Shown in pieces: positions 7,107-14,121 of a DNA stretch of 15,969 nt. Each line of letters opens with the position of its first letter. Position 1 is the stretch's first letter. Location: positions 1-15,969 of the forward strand of contig VSOK01000051.1 in the NCBI GenBank assembly GCA_009774765.1, read 5' to 3'. The stretch is from Bacteroidales bacterium. GTDB lineage: Bacteria > Bacteroidota > Bacteroidia > Bacteroidales > UBA932. The notes beneath the pieces are model-generated. The model was given only the letters and a program-made list of their open reading frames with translations, was not told the DNA's origin and ran no database searches. Both the position numbers and the translations under genes were made by a program.

Positions 7107-7607
7107 TTATAATAAATCTTCGTATATCCCGAAACCGAGGCATCCGGCTATGGTGAAATCTTCCTTGCCCTTGTCCGCCAGTGATTTCAAATCATTTATA
7201 CTGTCGCAGTAGAAGAATATCTCGTCGTCCTTCTCGTTGTCCTTCTCGTTGTCGGAATCCATCGCCAGCGCAATCCTCACTTCTTCCGTTTCCAACGTGT
7301 CACACCATCGGATAGTGCAGTCCGCATAATGGGGTTCACTTCCTTGCTCATTATAGAATTGCAGATAATTACTGCCTATCTCTTTCTTGACTTCATCCGG
7401 CTTTTTCCAAGTGCTATCGTCTACTATTTCAAATCCAAGCCCTTCCACCAACATGCACGTTCCCTTGTCATACACCATCATGGTACGCTTTCCCATGTAC
7501 TTCTCGCGTATTTCCGCCCAATTAGGCAAGTCCCAATGCTCGACAGTCCAGATGTCGCGATAATCATCCGGGATGGAATTGTATTCGCTTAATGTTACCT
7601 TTCTCAT
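7107..7607 (-). CDS. Hypothetical acidic protein, paralogue of its neighbour
   Basis: A 166-residue protein. Residues 1-65 form an N-terminal module (VTLSEYNSIPDDYRDIW, NWAEIREKYMGKRTMMVYD, LLVEGL-like strand CMLVEGLGFEIVDD). Residues 71-154 match the C-terminal domain of the next gene downstream (shared DEVK.EI, EP.YA.C.I.W, FFYC.S...L.SL, GKEDF). Between the two halves of that domain lies an acidic insert SDNEKDNEKDDE, encoded by a 12-bp tandem duplication. I know similar proteins only as Bacteroides hypotheticals; no function can be given. It lies 10 nt downstream of the preceding gene and 18 nt upstream of the next, in one leftward operon. Confidence 0.72.
   Translation of the reverse strand: MRKVTLSEYNSIPDDYRDIWTVEHWDLPNWAEIREKYMGKRTMMVYDKGTCMLVEGLGFEIVDDSTWKKPDEVKKEIGSNYLQFYNEQGSEPHYADCTIRWCDTLETEEVRIALAMDSDNEKDNEKDDEIFFYCDSINDLKSLADKGKEDFTIAGCLGFGIYEDLL
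7230..7253. repeat. Perfect 12-bp tandem duplication inside a coding region
   Basis: CTTCTCGTTGTC occurs twice in direct succession (7230-7241, 7242-7253), preceded by a degenerate partial copy. On the coding strand it encodes the repeated four residues DNEK. The unit is a multiple of three, so copy-number change would keep the frame. Confidence 0.85.
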
Positions 7608-7617
7608 GGCAGTATGT

Positions 7618-7872
7618 TCAATTTGTTACAAAAGTCACCTTGTAAGTCTTGCACGGTTTCCCGAATGCCGGATGCGGGTTGAATTCCGTGCATGATCCCC
7701 AATCCACGCTCATCGTATAGCCATTCGGGAAATTCTCGCCGATGAATCGGCTTATCATTTCCAAATCCTCGTTCGGCAGGAACAATTCTTCCTCAATGCC
7801 GTACTCCAATGCGAAAATCGCCCATTCGGGAATGTTGTCCCAAACGAGCGTCTGTCTGTTGTCCTCATTCAT
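7618..7872 (-). CDS. Small hypothetical protein (possibly DUF6926-like)
   Basis: An 84-residue acidic protein: IPEWAIFALEYGIEEEL (14-30), a helix NEDLEMISRFIGENFPNGY (34-52), then MSVDWGSCTEFNPHPAFG (54-71) and a final strand KTYKVTFVTN. This pattern of a tryptophan-led helix, an 'ENFP.GY' turn and a 'DW....F...PAFG' stretch is one I associate with small Bacteroides hypotheticals annotated DUF6926, but I am not sure of the number. Function unknown. Gaps are 10 nt to the gene after it and 11 nt to the gene before it. Confidence 0.68.
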   Translation of the reverse strand: MNEDNRQTLVWDNIPEWAIFALEYGIEEELFLPNEDLEMISRFIGENFPNGYTMSVDWGSCTEFNPHPAFGKPCKTYKVTFVTN

Positions 7873-7883
7873 AGTCTTGATGT

Positions 7884-8150
7884 TTATTGCGGTAATACCA
7901 TAAGGTTATTGATAATACTTTCCAGTTTCGTTTCCCATTTGTCCGTACCGTCCATGGCCGACGGATAGGTTAGCTGTTGCCACTGTCTGTAGTCAAACAA
8001 TTTCATTCTCAACGGATAGTAGTCGAACAGTTTCCGGTTGCCAAAGAATACTCTCAGGTGGTTGGTTCCCACCTCCATCAGTTTCAGACCATAACGGTCA
8101 AGAATCTCATGGAATCTTTTCATCGGTGTGAAGTTGCTCCTCTTTTTCAT
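7884..8150 (-). CDS. Small basic hypothetical protein
   Basis: An 88-residue basic protein without a family I recognise. It begins MKKRSNFTPMKRFHEILDRY, followed by strands LKLMEVGTNHLRVFFGN and KLFDYYPLRMKLFDYRQW and a short C-terminal helix KWETKLESIINNL. The duplicated phrase KLFDY (residues 40-44 and 50-54) is notable in so short a protein. No membrane segment or cysteine motif is seen. It is second in the six-gene leftward series, 37 nt after the DUF4326-like gene and 11 nt before the next. It is supported mainly by operon spacing and by non-repetitive, protein-like composition. Confidence 0.62.
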   Translation of the reverse strand: MKKRSNFTPMKRFHEILDRYGLKLMEVGTNHLRVFFGNRKLFDYYPLRMKLFDYRQWQQLTYPSAMDGTDKWETKLESIINNLMVLPQ

Positions 8151-8187
8151 GCCCTTTAGTTTTTTATTGTTTGAATTTCATTTTGTT

Positions 8188-8721
8188 TCAACAACACATT
8201 TTGTACAGGTCATCATCGGTCAGTGTACATAGTTCCTCGTCCGTACAATAACCGTTAATTTCCTCGCTCGCTTCCATCGCCTCGTAAATGCCGTTACGCA
8301 TATCGTCCACCAGCTCATCGCACAGGCTTTTTACCGACACCCTGAAAATATCATTGCCGGCTTGGATTTCCCTGATTGGATAAGCCACTCCTTTCCAGTA
8401 GGTCTTTTCTATGGCTATTTCATCGGTACGTCCCTTCATGCGTTCCAGATATTCCTTAATGATGTCCCCGTGGCAAGGGTTCGGCTTGCAGAAACACCCC
8501 AATGTCTTGCCCCGCAATTCTCCGATTCTTCTGCGGAACTCTTCATCCGTGCTTAAACGATGGTAGAAATACTTCCTGTAACGGTCCAGCGTGCCGCCCC
8601 TTGCCATTGTAGCTTCCAGCCTGAACGGATTTCCGAAATAACCGTCTTTCCCATGTCCCGCTCTTCCTATGTAAACGTCACAGGATTCCTTGCGGATATT
8701 GACTACTCTTGTCTTGCCCAT
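8188..8721 (-). CDS. DUF4326-like protein with C-terminal extension
   Basis: A 177-residue protein. Residues 1-95 match the DUF4326 pattern: RVVNIRKESCDVYIGRAG (5-22), GYFGNPF (27-33), then an arginine-rich helix region, and the signature LRGKTLGCFCKPNPCHGDII (69-88) with C76, C78, C83 and H84, which may bind metal or form an active site. DUF4326 occurs in phages and mobile elements; its function is not established. Residues 100-177 are an additional acidic domain ending DEELCTLTDDDLYKMCC. It is the first gene of a six-gene leftward series of small proteins and is separated from mobC by a 221-bp structured spacer. I found no convincing -7 element upstream, so read-through from the mob operon is possible. 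Confidence 0.78.
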   Translation of the reverse strand: MGKTRVVNIRKESCDVYIGRAGHGKDGYFGNPFRLEATMARGGTLDRYRKYFYHRLSTDEEFRRRIGELRGKTLGCFCKPNPCHGDIIKEYLERMKGRTDEIAIEKTYWKGVAYPIREIQAGNDIFRVSVKSLCDELVDDMRNGIYEAMEASEEINGYCTDEELCTLTDDDLYKMCC

Positions 8722-8807
8722 AACTTGTTTTTTAGTTCGTTAAACATTTCCGACCGGCGAGCCGGTATTTTATTTCTTGCCTGCCTTACCGTTCCGTGCC
8801 GGATTGT

Positions 8808-8881
8808 GCAAGGCTTTTCGGGAAAATACCGCAAGCGAAGCGCGGAAGATTTTCCCGAAAACCCGTAGGGCACGGCCTTGC
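8808..8881. repeat. Nested inverted repeats in the mobC-DUF4326 spacer (copy 2 of the spacer motif)
   Basis: A perfect 13-bp inverted repeat, TTTTCGGGAAAAT (8815-8827) and ATTTTCCCGAAAA (8849-8861), encloses a second pair CCGC/GCGG (8829-8832, 8842-8845). Outside it, GCAAGGC (8808-8814) can pair with GCCTTGC (8875-8881). The stem is not followed by a T-run on either strand, so a simple intrinsic terminator is unlikely. The rest of the spacer (8722-8942) holds a small ACCGG-CGAG-CCGGT hairpin at 8753-8766 and no gene I can support. Confidence 0.7.
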
Positions 8882-8942
8882 TCAATCCAAAAGGCACGGG
8901 ACGACCTTTGCAGGCTGAAATAAAAAAGCGGCCTTTCAATTG

Positions 8943-10970
8943 CTATTCATTGTCCTTGTCATTTTCTTCCTGTGGTATCAGGTGTTTCAAGTCGGGGTCG
9001 TTCTTTATGCGGGTTATCTCATCCTCTATTATCCGCACCACGTCCGCTTTTATCTGGGAATAGTTCCGGTCTATCTGCTGTTGCATGATGTCGTTGCCGT
9101 CCGCATCCTTGAACTCGTTGATGACGGGTATTTTCTTGTAGGCTTTGGTTTCCGCTGCCACCTTCTTGTTATCGACAATGATACGGGCATGGAATATCTT
9201 CTGGTCAATCTCTTCCCCAAAATTATCCGCCACACTGCCCACAAACGTACCCTGCGACAGGTTAGCGATTTTCGATGCAGGAATGAGAGAGTCCATTTGC
9301 GTGTTGATGGAGGTGGAAGTGTCCTGCCGGTTGATGGAGATGGATTGCCGCTGCTGGAGTATCTTGCCGAAGCGTTCCGAAAGGGTCTTCGCCGTTTCTC
9401 CCACGACCTGTCCGCTAAAGATGTTGCCCACCGTATTTTGGATTACCTTCGCTTCTTTCTCGCCGTAGTCACGGGTCAGCTGCGAGAAGTCCTGGAAGCC
9501 GAGACAGACCGCCACCTTGTTGCTTCGGGCAGTGGCAATCAGATTGTCGATGCCGCGAAAATAGATTGTGGGCAATTCATCTATGATGATGGAAGATTTG
9601 AGTTGCCCTTTCTTATTCACAAGTTTCACAATACGGCTGTTGTACAGTCCGAGGGCTGCGGAATAGATGTTCTGGCGGTCCGGATTGTTGCCGACACACA
9701 AGACCTTAGGGTGTTCAGGATTGTTCAGGTCGAGCGTGAAATCATCGCCGGTCATCACCCAATAAAGCTGCGGAGAAATCATCCTTGAAAGCGGAATTTT
9801 TGCCGATGCTATCTGGCCCTGGAGCTGGTCTTGTGCGCCCCCTTGCCAAGCATCCATGAACGGGGAAAGGTAGTTTTCCAAAGATGGGTACGAGGTGAGA
9901 ATTGTGAAAATATCGGCATACGGTTTGTTCAGAAATTCTATCGCGTGAGGGAACGTGCAGTATTTACCGTCCTGATAGATGCGCAAGTACCATATAATAG
10001 CCGCCAATAGAATAATCGGGGATTCCACGAAGAAATCACCCTGTTTCTGTATCCATGTCTTGTTCAAATTCAGGAGTATGGTGTATGCCGATTCGTAGGC
10101 ATCGCTGATATCCACCATGAATTTCGGATTGATGGGATTGCACCGGTGGCTGCGTCGCGGGTCGTCGAAATTTATCACATAGAATTCCGGTCTAACCTTG
10201 TATTTATCGAGGTTCTTCAACAACTCGTTATAGGCTATGACGGAAAGATCATCGAATTTATAATCATACAGATAAATTGCAAATCCTTTGGAAATCTGCT
10301 GTTTGATGTAATTATTCACCACTGCATAACTCTTGCCCGAACCGGGCGTCCCAAGCACGATGGTAGCGCGGAAGGGATTGATGATATTTATCCATCCGTC
10401 CCATTCCTTGCCTTGATAGACAAACTTTGTCGGCAGGTTCACGGAATACTCGTTCTCCATGAGCCGGGTCTCTTGCATGAAACTCTCATTGGCGGTATTG
10501 AATACATCCTCCATGAGGTTGTGTTTCAGCATCCGGCTTATCCACACGCCTGACATCAGTAGCAGGATATACCCGGCAGTAAGTGTTGTCGTGTATAGGG
10601 CGGTATTGACCATCGGACTGAACGGCAAGTCGAGCATCCACCAGTTCATGAAGAACAGCACCAGTCCGGCAAGGAAAGCGGCGTATATCTTCCGCCATGT
10701 CATCTTCTGGTTTTTAACGCCTTTAGTGCCCAAACACGAGAGGGCGAGGAATATGACGGCAAAGACCTTTGTTATGAGCAGGTTGCTGAAAAGCCCCGCC
10801 GTTCTTTGGAAATTCAGGAGTATCCTGTCGGCTACCCCGATATTGATACCCATATCCACGAATGACCGGTAGCAGAACCAATAGACGTGGATGACAATAA
10901 ACACGATGGATATGGCACGCATGAACTCCATGACCTTGGCCAGTCCTCTCAAATCATCTTCTTGTTGCAT
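8943..10970 (-). CDS. mobC: VirD4/TraG-type type IV coupling protein
   Basis: Coupling ATPase that brings the relaxosome to the conjugation channel at the inner membrane. 675 residues. Residues 1-150 hold about four hydrophobic segments (roughly 18-36, 62-80, 96-111, 124-144). The Walker A motif VLGTPGSGKSYAVV spans 205-218 and Walker B is SIIIDELPTIYF (460-471), followed by the family's ARSNKVAVCLGFQDFSQL (481-498). The C-terminal 80 residues are charged and helical. Length and motif spacing fit the Bacteroides element coupling proteins called MobC in CTnDOT/CTn341; this is not the unrelated MobC of small plasmids. It is third in the mobA-mobB-mobC operon, 35 nt after mobB. All motifs are intact. 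Confidence 0.93.
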   Translation of the reverse strand: MQQEDDLRGLAKVMEFMRAISIVFIVIHVYWFCYRSFVDMGINIGVADRILLNFQRTAGLFSNLLITKVFAVIFLALSCLGTKGVKNQKMTWRKIYAAFLAGLVLFFMNWWMLDLPFSPMVNTALYTTTLTAGYILLLMSGVWISRMLKHNLMEDVFNTANESFMQETRLMENEYSVNLPTKFVYQGKEWDGWINIINPFRATIVLGTPGSGKSYAVVNNYIKQQISKGFAIYLYDYKFDDLSVIAYNELLKNLDKYKVRPEFYVINFDDPRRSHRCNPINPKFMVDISDAYESAYTILLNLNKTWIQKQGDFFVESPIILLAAIIWYLRIYQDGKYCTFPHAIEFLNKPYADIFTILTSYPSLENYLSPFMDAWQGGAQDQLQGQIASAKIPLSRMISPQLYWVMTGDDFTLDLNNPEHPKVLCVGNNPDRQNIYSAALGLYNSRIVKLVNKKGQLKSSIIIDELPTIYFRGIDNLIATARSNKVAVCLGFQDFSQLTRDYGEKEAKVIQNTVGNIFSGQVVGETAKTLSERFGKILQQRQSISINRQDTSTSINTQMDSLIPASKIANLSQGTFVGSVADNFGEEIDQKIFHARIIVDNKKVAAETKAYKKIPVINEFKDADGNDIMQQQIDRNYSQIKADVVRIIEDEITRIKNDPDLKHLIPQEENDKDNE

Positions 10971-11005
10971 AATGATATAGTTTTAATGGTTTATAAAATC
11001 TGTAA

Positions 11006-12256
11006 TCAGGATATTCCGCGTGAGCGGCGTTTCTTTTTCTTCTTGCGTTGCAGCCTGCGGGCAAGTGCCTCTTCCTGCGGATCGGGACCGTTGGTGTCAA
11101 TGCAGAAGATTCCGAAAGCCTGCTCAATGGAATTTTCCATGTCGGATGAAAAGTCGCTTTGCCGATTAAGAGCAGGCATTGGCATATCCAAGTCAGGCAT
11201 ATTGGTCGGACTGTTAAACAGCCGCTCAAAAGCGTTTGCCGAAAACTCTTTTCCAAGTCGGGAACCGTTATATACCTCACGGTTCTTATGGTCGATGAAA
11301 GTTGCGCCATAGATACGTCCTTCATCATTTTCACGGAATACCACATCAATACCTTTCCCGGCGAGCAAACGGGTGAACTCCTCCTTGTTTCCACGGCATC
11401 CGTGCATGGCAAGCGCCACTTCGTTCCGTATCTTCGGTTGCCATTTCTTGTTCTTGTATTCACGGGCGTTGTACCCGATACGCTTTTCCAATCCCTCGTA
11501 GCCGTAGCGTTTTCCGATAAGAGAAGATTTGACGGGCGTACATATCGGCTTGCCACTATCATCGGTCATCGTATAGACAATTCCATTATAGGGTGTTCCT
11601 TCAAATTCGCCTTTTACTTGTTTCGCCTCGATATTGAAACAGGAGAGCAAGGCGCTGTACTCGCCGAAAGACTGGAAACGATAAGTGGAGAATACACTCT
11701 TGACGATATTGGAAACCTGCCGCTTCACATCACCATTTTGGTAGTCAGCCTTTTTCAGATACGGCTCCAATAGTTCCTTGCGCTTGTCATCCACCTGTTT
11801 CAACCCGAATTTCTTTTCCAGTTCCCGGCAGGCTTTCATCGAGCGGTTCCACTCGTAGGCGTCGTCTATCTTTTCACCTTTCTCGTTCACGCAGGTGGAG
11901 ACTATATGGATATGCCTCCGGTCTATGTCCTCGTGCATATATACAATGTAAGGCTGATCGCCATAGCCCATCCGCTGCATATACTCTTTTGCCAGTTCCG
12001 CGAATTGGGCATCCGTAAGGCGGTCGTCTACCGAAGGGTTCAGGGAGATATGCAGTACCGGCTTCTCCGTGTTCTTGTTAGCCAACAGGTAATTCTCGAA
12101 TGCCCATAGGGTCTGCTGCATGACACGTTCCGGGTTGCCTGCCTCGGTAATCATGCGGTTTCCCGATATGATACGCGCGGTGGCGTCATTCACTTTCTGT
12201 TGGTTGTAGGTGATCGCCCCGTAGAGCGATACACCCCGGTTGATTTTCGCCACCAT
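11006..12256 (-). CDS. mobB: Relaxase of the Bacteroides MobB type
   Basis: DNA relaxase that nicks at oriT and stays bound to the 5' end through a tyrosine. From the ATG at 12256 it has 416 residues. Motifs: Y12/Y17 within LYGAITYNQQKV (11-22) as candidate catalytic tyrosines (motif I), VLHISLNPS (67-75, motif II), and MHEDIDRRHIHIVS (107-120) with the metal-binding HxH (H115, H117; motif III). The C-terminal half is basic and ends in an Arg/Lys-rich tail. I prefer 12256 to the GTG at 12307 because a strong purine-rich ribosome-binding site (GGGAGGAGG) lies just before 12256 and because the longer form overlaps the mobA end in another frame. The mobA stop is one base upstream of this start, so translation is coupled. 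Names follow CTnDOT/CTn341 usage, where MobB is the relaxase. Confidence 0.92.
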   Translation of the reverse strand: MVAKINRGVSLYGAITYNQQKVNDATARIISGNRMITEAGNPERVMQQTLWAFENYLLANKNTEKPVLHISLNPSVDDRLTDAQFAELAKEYMQRMGYGDQPYIVYMHEDIDRRHIHIVSTCVNEKGEKIDDAYEWNRSMKACRELEKKFGLKQVDDKRKELLEPYLKKADYQNGDVKRQVSNIVKSVFSTYRFQSFGEYSALLSCFNIEAKQVKGEFEGTPYNGIVYTMTDDSGKPICTPVKSSLIGKRYGYEGLEKRIGYNAREYKNKKWQPKIRNEVALAMHGCRGNKEEFTRLLAGKGIDVVFRENDEGRIYGATFIDHKNREVYNGSRLGKEFSANAFERLFNSPTNMPDLDMPMPALNRQSDFSSDMENSIEQAFGIFCIDTNGPDPQEEALARRLQRKKKKKRRSRGIS

Positions 12257-12257
12257 G

Positions 12258-12716
12258 TCATTCCTCCTCCCTTTGCTTCTTGATGAGATAGGCATCCTCA
12301 AATTCACGGGTGAGCATGATAATCCGCTTGCTCAACAGCACCAGGTCTATCGTTGCCTTTTCCAGATTACGGAGCAGGACGAAAGCCCGTTTCTCCCCGA
12401 AGTTTGTCTTTACGGCTTTCACCGTCTGGTTGTAGTTGTTGCCGATGCTTTGGAATTGATGGTAGAAATTGGTCAGGCGAATATAATAATCCATCGTCGC
12501 CTTGTCGATTTTCACTACCTTGATTTCCTTGTTCAGAAGTACCGCTTTTATGAATCTTGCACGATAAGTCATACCTGACTTTTGAAACAGAAGTTCAAAT
12601 TTATCGTTCTCCTGTGAGTTGAATTTGATACCATAGCGGTATACAGCCGGGTCTGTTTTTGACTTCCTGCCTACGCTTTTTCTCGCTTTTTTGTTCTTGT
12701 TTTCTTCCATACGCAT
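12258..12716 (-). CDS. mobA: Mobilisation accessory protein, ribbon-helix-helix type
   Basis: A 152-residue basic protein that would bind near oriT and help the relaxase. The N-terminus is very basic (MRMEENKNKKARKSVGRKSK, 1-20). Residues 24-75 fit a ribbon-helix-helix fold (YRYGIKFNSQENDKFELLF, then GMTYRARFIKAVLL), followed by the signature common to MobC/MobA accessory factors, FYHQFQSIGNNYNQTVKAV (84-102), and a C-terminal coiled helix. It is the first gene of the mob operon and reads away from the hairpin-rich intergenic region. A start at 12710 is also possible. In CTn341-type elements this position is called MobA; it is unrelated to the large MobA relaxases of IncQ plasmids. Confidence 0.88.
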   Translation of the reverse strand: MRMEENKNKKARKSVGRKSKTDPAVYRYGIKFNSQENDKFELLFQKSGMTYRARFIKAVLLNKEIKVVKIDKATMDYYIRLTNFYHQFQSIGNNYNQTVKAVKTNFGEKRAFVLLRNLEKATIDLVLLSKRIIMLTREFEDAYLIKKQREEE

Positions 12717-12746
12717 TGATATTTTCAGTTTCTGATCTTCCGTCCC

Positions 12747-12771
12747 GGATTCACGACTTTGGAGTGAATCC
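12747..12771. repeat. Hairpin 1 upstream of mobA
   Basis: Perfect 8-bp inverted repeat GGATTCAC (12747-12754) and GTGAATCC (12764-12771) with a 9-nt loop, 31 bp before the mobA start. Confidence 0.75.
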
Positions 12772-12793
12772 TCCCCGAGCCGTCAGGCGAGTG

Positions 12794-12847
12794 GCAAGTT
12801 GTTTTGGGTTGCCCGAATCATTTCGGGCTGCCCAAAACACAACTTGC
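12794..12847. repeat. Long hairpin 2 upstream of mobA, candidate oriT core
   Basis: Starting at a TCAT tetraloop (12818-12821), the arms pair through GCCCGAA/TTCGGGC (7 bp), a 2x2 mismatch, TTTTGGG/CCCAAAA (7 bp), a 2-nt bulge on the right arm and GCAAGTTG/CAACTTGC (8 bp), so 22 paired positions in a 54-nt structure. It is not followed by a T-run on either strand. Its place between divergent mob and tra operons, next to relaxosome genes, is where relaxase recognition hairpins are expected; in CTn341 the oriT has been mapped upstream of mobA. Confidence 0.7.
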
Positions 12848-12848
12848 T

Positions 12849-12864
12849 ATGTTCGCTTGAACAT
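12849..12864. repeat. Hairpin 3 upstream of mobA
   Basis: Perfect 6-bp inverted repeat ATGTTC/GAACAT with a GCTT tetraloop, one base after the end of the long hairpin. Confidence 0.6.
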
Positions 12865-12956
12865 GAATTTTCCTTCCGTCAAATTGTGTTTGACCCTCCA
12901 GACTCATTCTTCGGCCTCGGGAAAGCCCCGCAGCGGTATCCGTCCCGTTGTTGGTG

Positions 12957-12987
12957 CAAAGTTACGGCGGTATATATTGTTGTGAAA
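12957..12987 (-). promoter_or_regulatory. mob operon promoter
   Basis: On the minus strand TTTC (12987-12984) is followed after 19 nt by TAACTTTG (12964-12957). The -7 element fits TAnnTTTG fully, the -33 element differs from TTTG in one base, and the spacing is ideal for Bacteroides. Transcription would begin near 12950, giving mobA a leader of about 235 nt that contains all three hairpins. Confidence 0.65.
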
Positions 12988-13356
12988 TAGTGAGTTATGT
13001 GTAACGTGATGATAAACGATGACATAGGTCGTCACCTCCCTTGAAACATAGTGCCGGTATGAAAAAATACCCTTTTATTTGCAGCGTGAACGGATGAAAC
13101 CGCGCTTCCGATAATGGTATAATGGTCATATTGTTTGATGCTTCCGTTATCGGTCCGGATAGTGGAAGCAATGTCGGATATGACAATTATCGGAATGTCA
13201 TGACCAACAGACCGGCCATTGACGGAAGGATGCGATAACGGATAAGTTACCGGTCGGAATAACGGATGAAGCATACCGTGGTTGGTTGGAAGGAAGCGTT
13301 CACGGATTGACGGATGAAACAGACAAATATTCAATAACCCGTAAAAAGAAAAGATT
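12988..13356. other. Repeat-rich spacer upstream of traA
   Basis: About 370 bp without a supported gene. It contains three direct copies of ACGGATGAA (13090-13098, 13262-13270, 13310-13318), a perfect 10-bp inverted repeat TTCCGATAAT/ATTATCGGAA (13106-13115, 13186-13195), and a hairpin with GCTTCC/GGAAGC outer arms and TATC/GATA inner arms (13140-13169). The many CGGA/TCCG words suggest protein-binding sites, for TraA, for MobA or for a regulator of the tra operon. I did not find a clean TAnnTTTG promoter for traA; partial matches occur near 13074-13081. Confidence 0.6.
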
Positions 13357-14121
13357 ATGAGCAAAGAGCCTTTATTCGTTGCAGTCAGCAACCAAAAGGG
13401 AGGTGTCGGGAAATCGGCCTTGACGGTAGTGCTTTCCAGCTACCTCCATTTCGAGAAAAACCTGAACGTGGCAATCATTGATTGTGATTCTCCACAGCAC
13501 AGCCTCGTGCGCATGAGGGAACGGGACAAAAAAGCCATTGCCAACAGTGCCTATTTTCAACAATTGCTACAGCAGCAATGGAATCGCGTACCAAAGAAGG
13601 CCTATCCGATTGTCGGGGCTACTTCCGAGAAGGCAAGGGAAGCAGCGGACAAGCTTGCCGCAAGCGGTGACTATGACCTGATTTTTGTGGATTTGCCCGG
13701 AACGGTGGAAGCTACGGGAGTGTTCCGCACCATCGTCAATATGGATTATGTCCTGACTCCCACCACTCCCGATCTTATCATCATGCAGAGCACACTCGCC
13801 TTTTCCACGACGGTGCTTGATTATGTCAAGAACACGAAAGATGTGCCGCTCAAGGATATTCTATTCTTTTGGAACAAGTTGAAAAAGCGTACCAACGTGG
13901 AAATTTACAAATCCTATGCAGAGGTCATGAGGGAACTGCATCTGACTGTCCTTGACAGCAAACTTCCCGATTTATGCCGCTACGAGAAAGAAATTACCCA
14001 TGCGAAACGTGACTTTTTCCGCTGCACCCTGCTGCCTCCTCCTCCCAAGCAGTTGGAAGGAAGCGGTCTGAAGGAACTGGCGGAGGAACTTATTGTCAAA
14101 CTTAAATTGGAACACGTATGA
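13357..14121 (+). CDS. traA: ParA/MinD-type ATPase, TraA of CTnDOT-like elements
   Basis: First gene of the tra operon. 254 residues of the deviant Walker A (ParA) ATPase family: VAVSNQKGGVGKSALTVVLS (8-27) with the signature lysine at 14 and P-loop K19-S20, Walker A' IIDCDSPQHS (40-49, D42/D44), and Walker B YDLIFVDLPG (106-115, D112). Such proteins position DNA or protein complexes; the exact role of TraA in conjugation is not established. The start ATG at 13357 follows an A-rich leader without a classical Shine-Dalgarno, normal for Bacteroides. The stop overlaps the next start by four bases (ATGA), so the two are translationally coupled. No partner ParB is visible; the next two genes are possible partners by position. 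Confidence 0.92.
   Translation: MSKEPLFVAVSNQKGGVGKSALTVVLSSYLHFEKNLNVAIIDCDSPQHSLVRMRERDKKAIANSAYFQQLLQQQWNRVPKKAYPIVGATSEKAREAADKLAASGDYDLIFVDLPGTVEATGVFRTIVNMDYVLTPTTPDLIIMQSTLAFSTTVLDYVKNTKDVPLKDILFFWNKLKKRTNVEIYKSYAEVMRELHLTVLDSKLPDLCRYEKEITHAKRDFFRCTLLPPPPKQLEGSGLKELAEELIVKLKLEHV

Noticed and set aside
8703..8939. 78-residue minus-strand frame in the mobC-DUF4326 spacer
   Set aside because: It is built on the nested inverted repeats, overlaps the start of the DUF4326-like gene and has no recognisable domain; similar frames seem to be annotated only because the spacer is conserved.
8940..9788. 282-residue plus-strand open frame
   Set aside because: Antisense shadow of the intact mobC coupling-protein gene, which has all expected motifs.
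11159..11773. 204-residue plus-strand open frame
   Set aside because: Antisense shadow of mobB.
12257..12307. GTG start giving mobB 17 extra residues
   Set aside because: Overlaps the mobA end in another frame; the ATG at 12256 has a strong purine-rich ribosome-binding site just upstream.
13074..13081. TTTATTTG as the traA promoter
   Set aside because: One mismatch to TAnnTTTG, no -33 element at proper spacing, and about 275 nt from the start codon.
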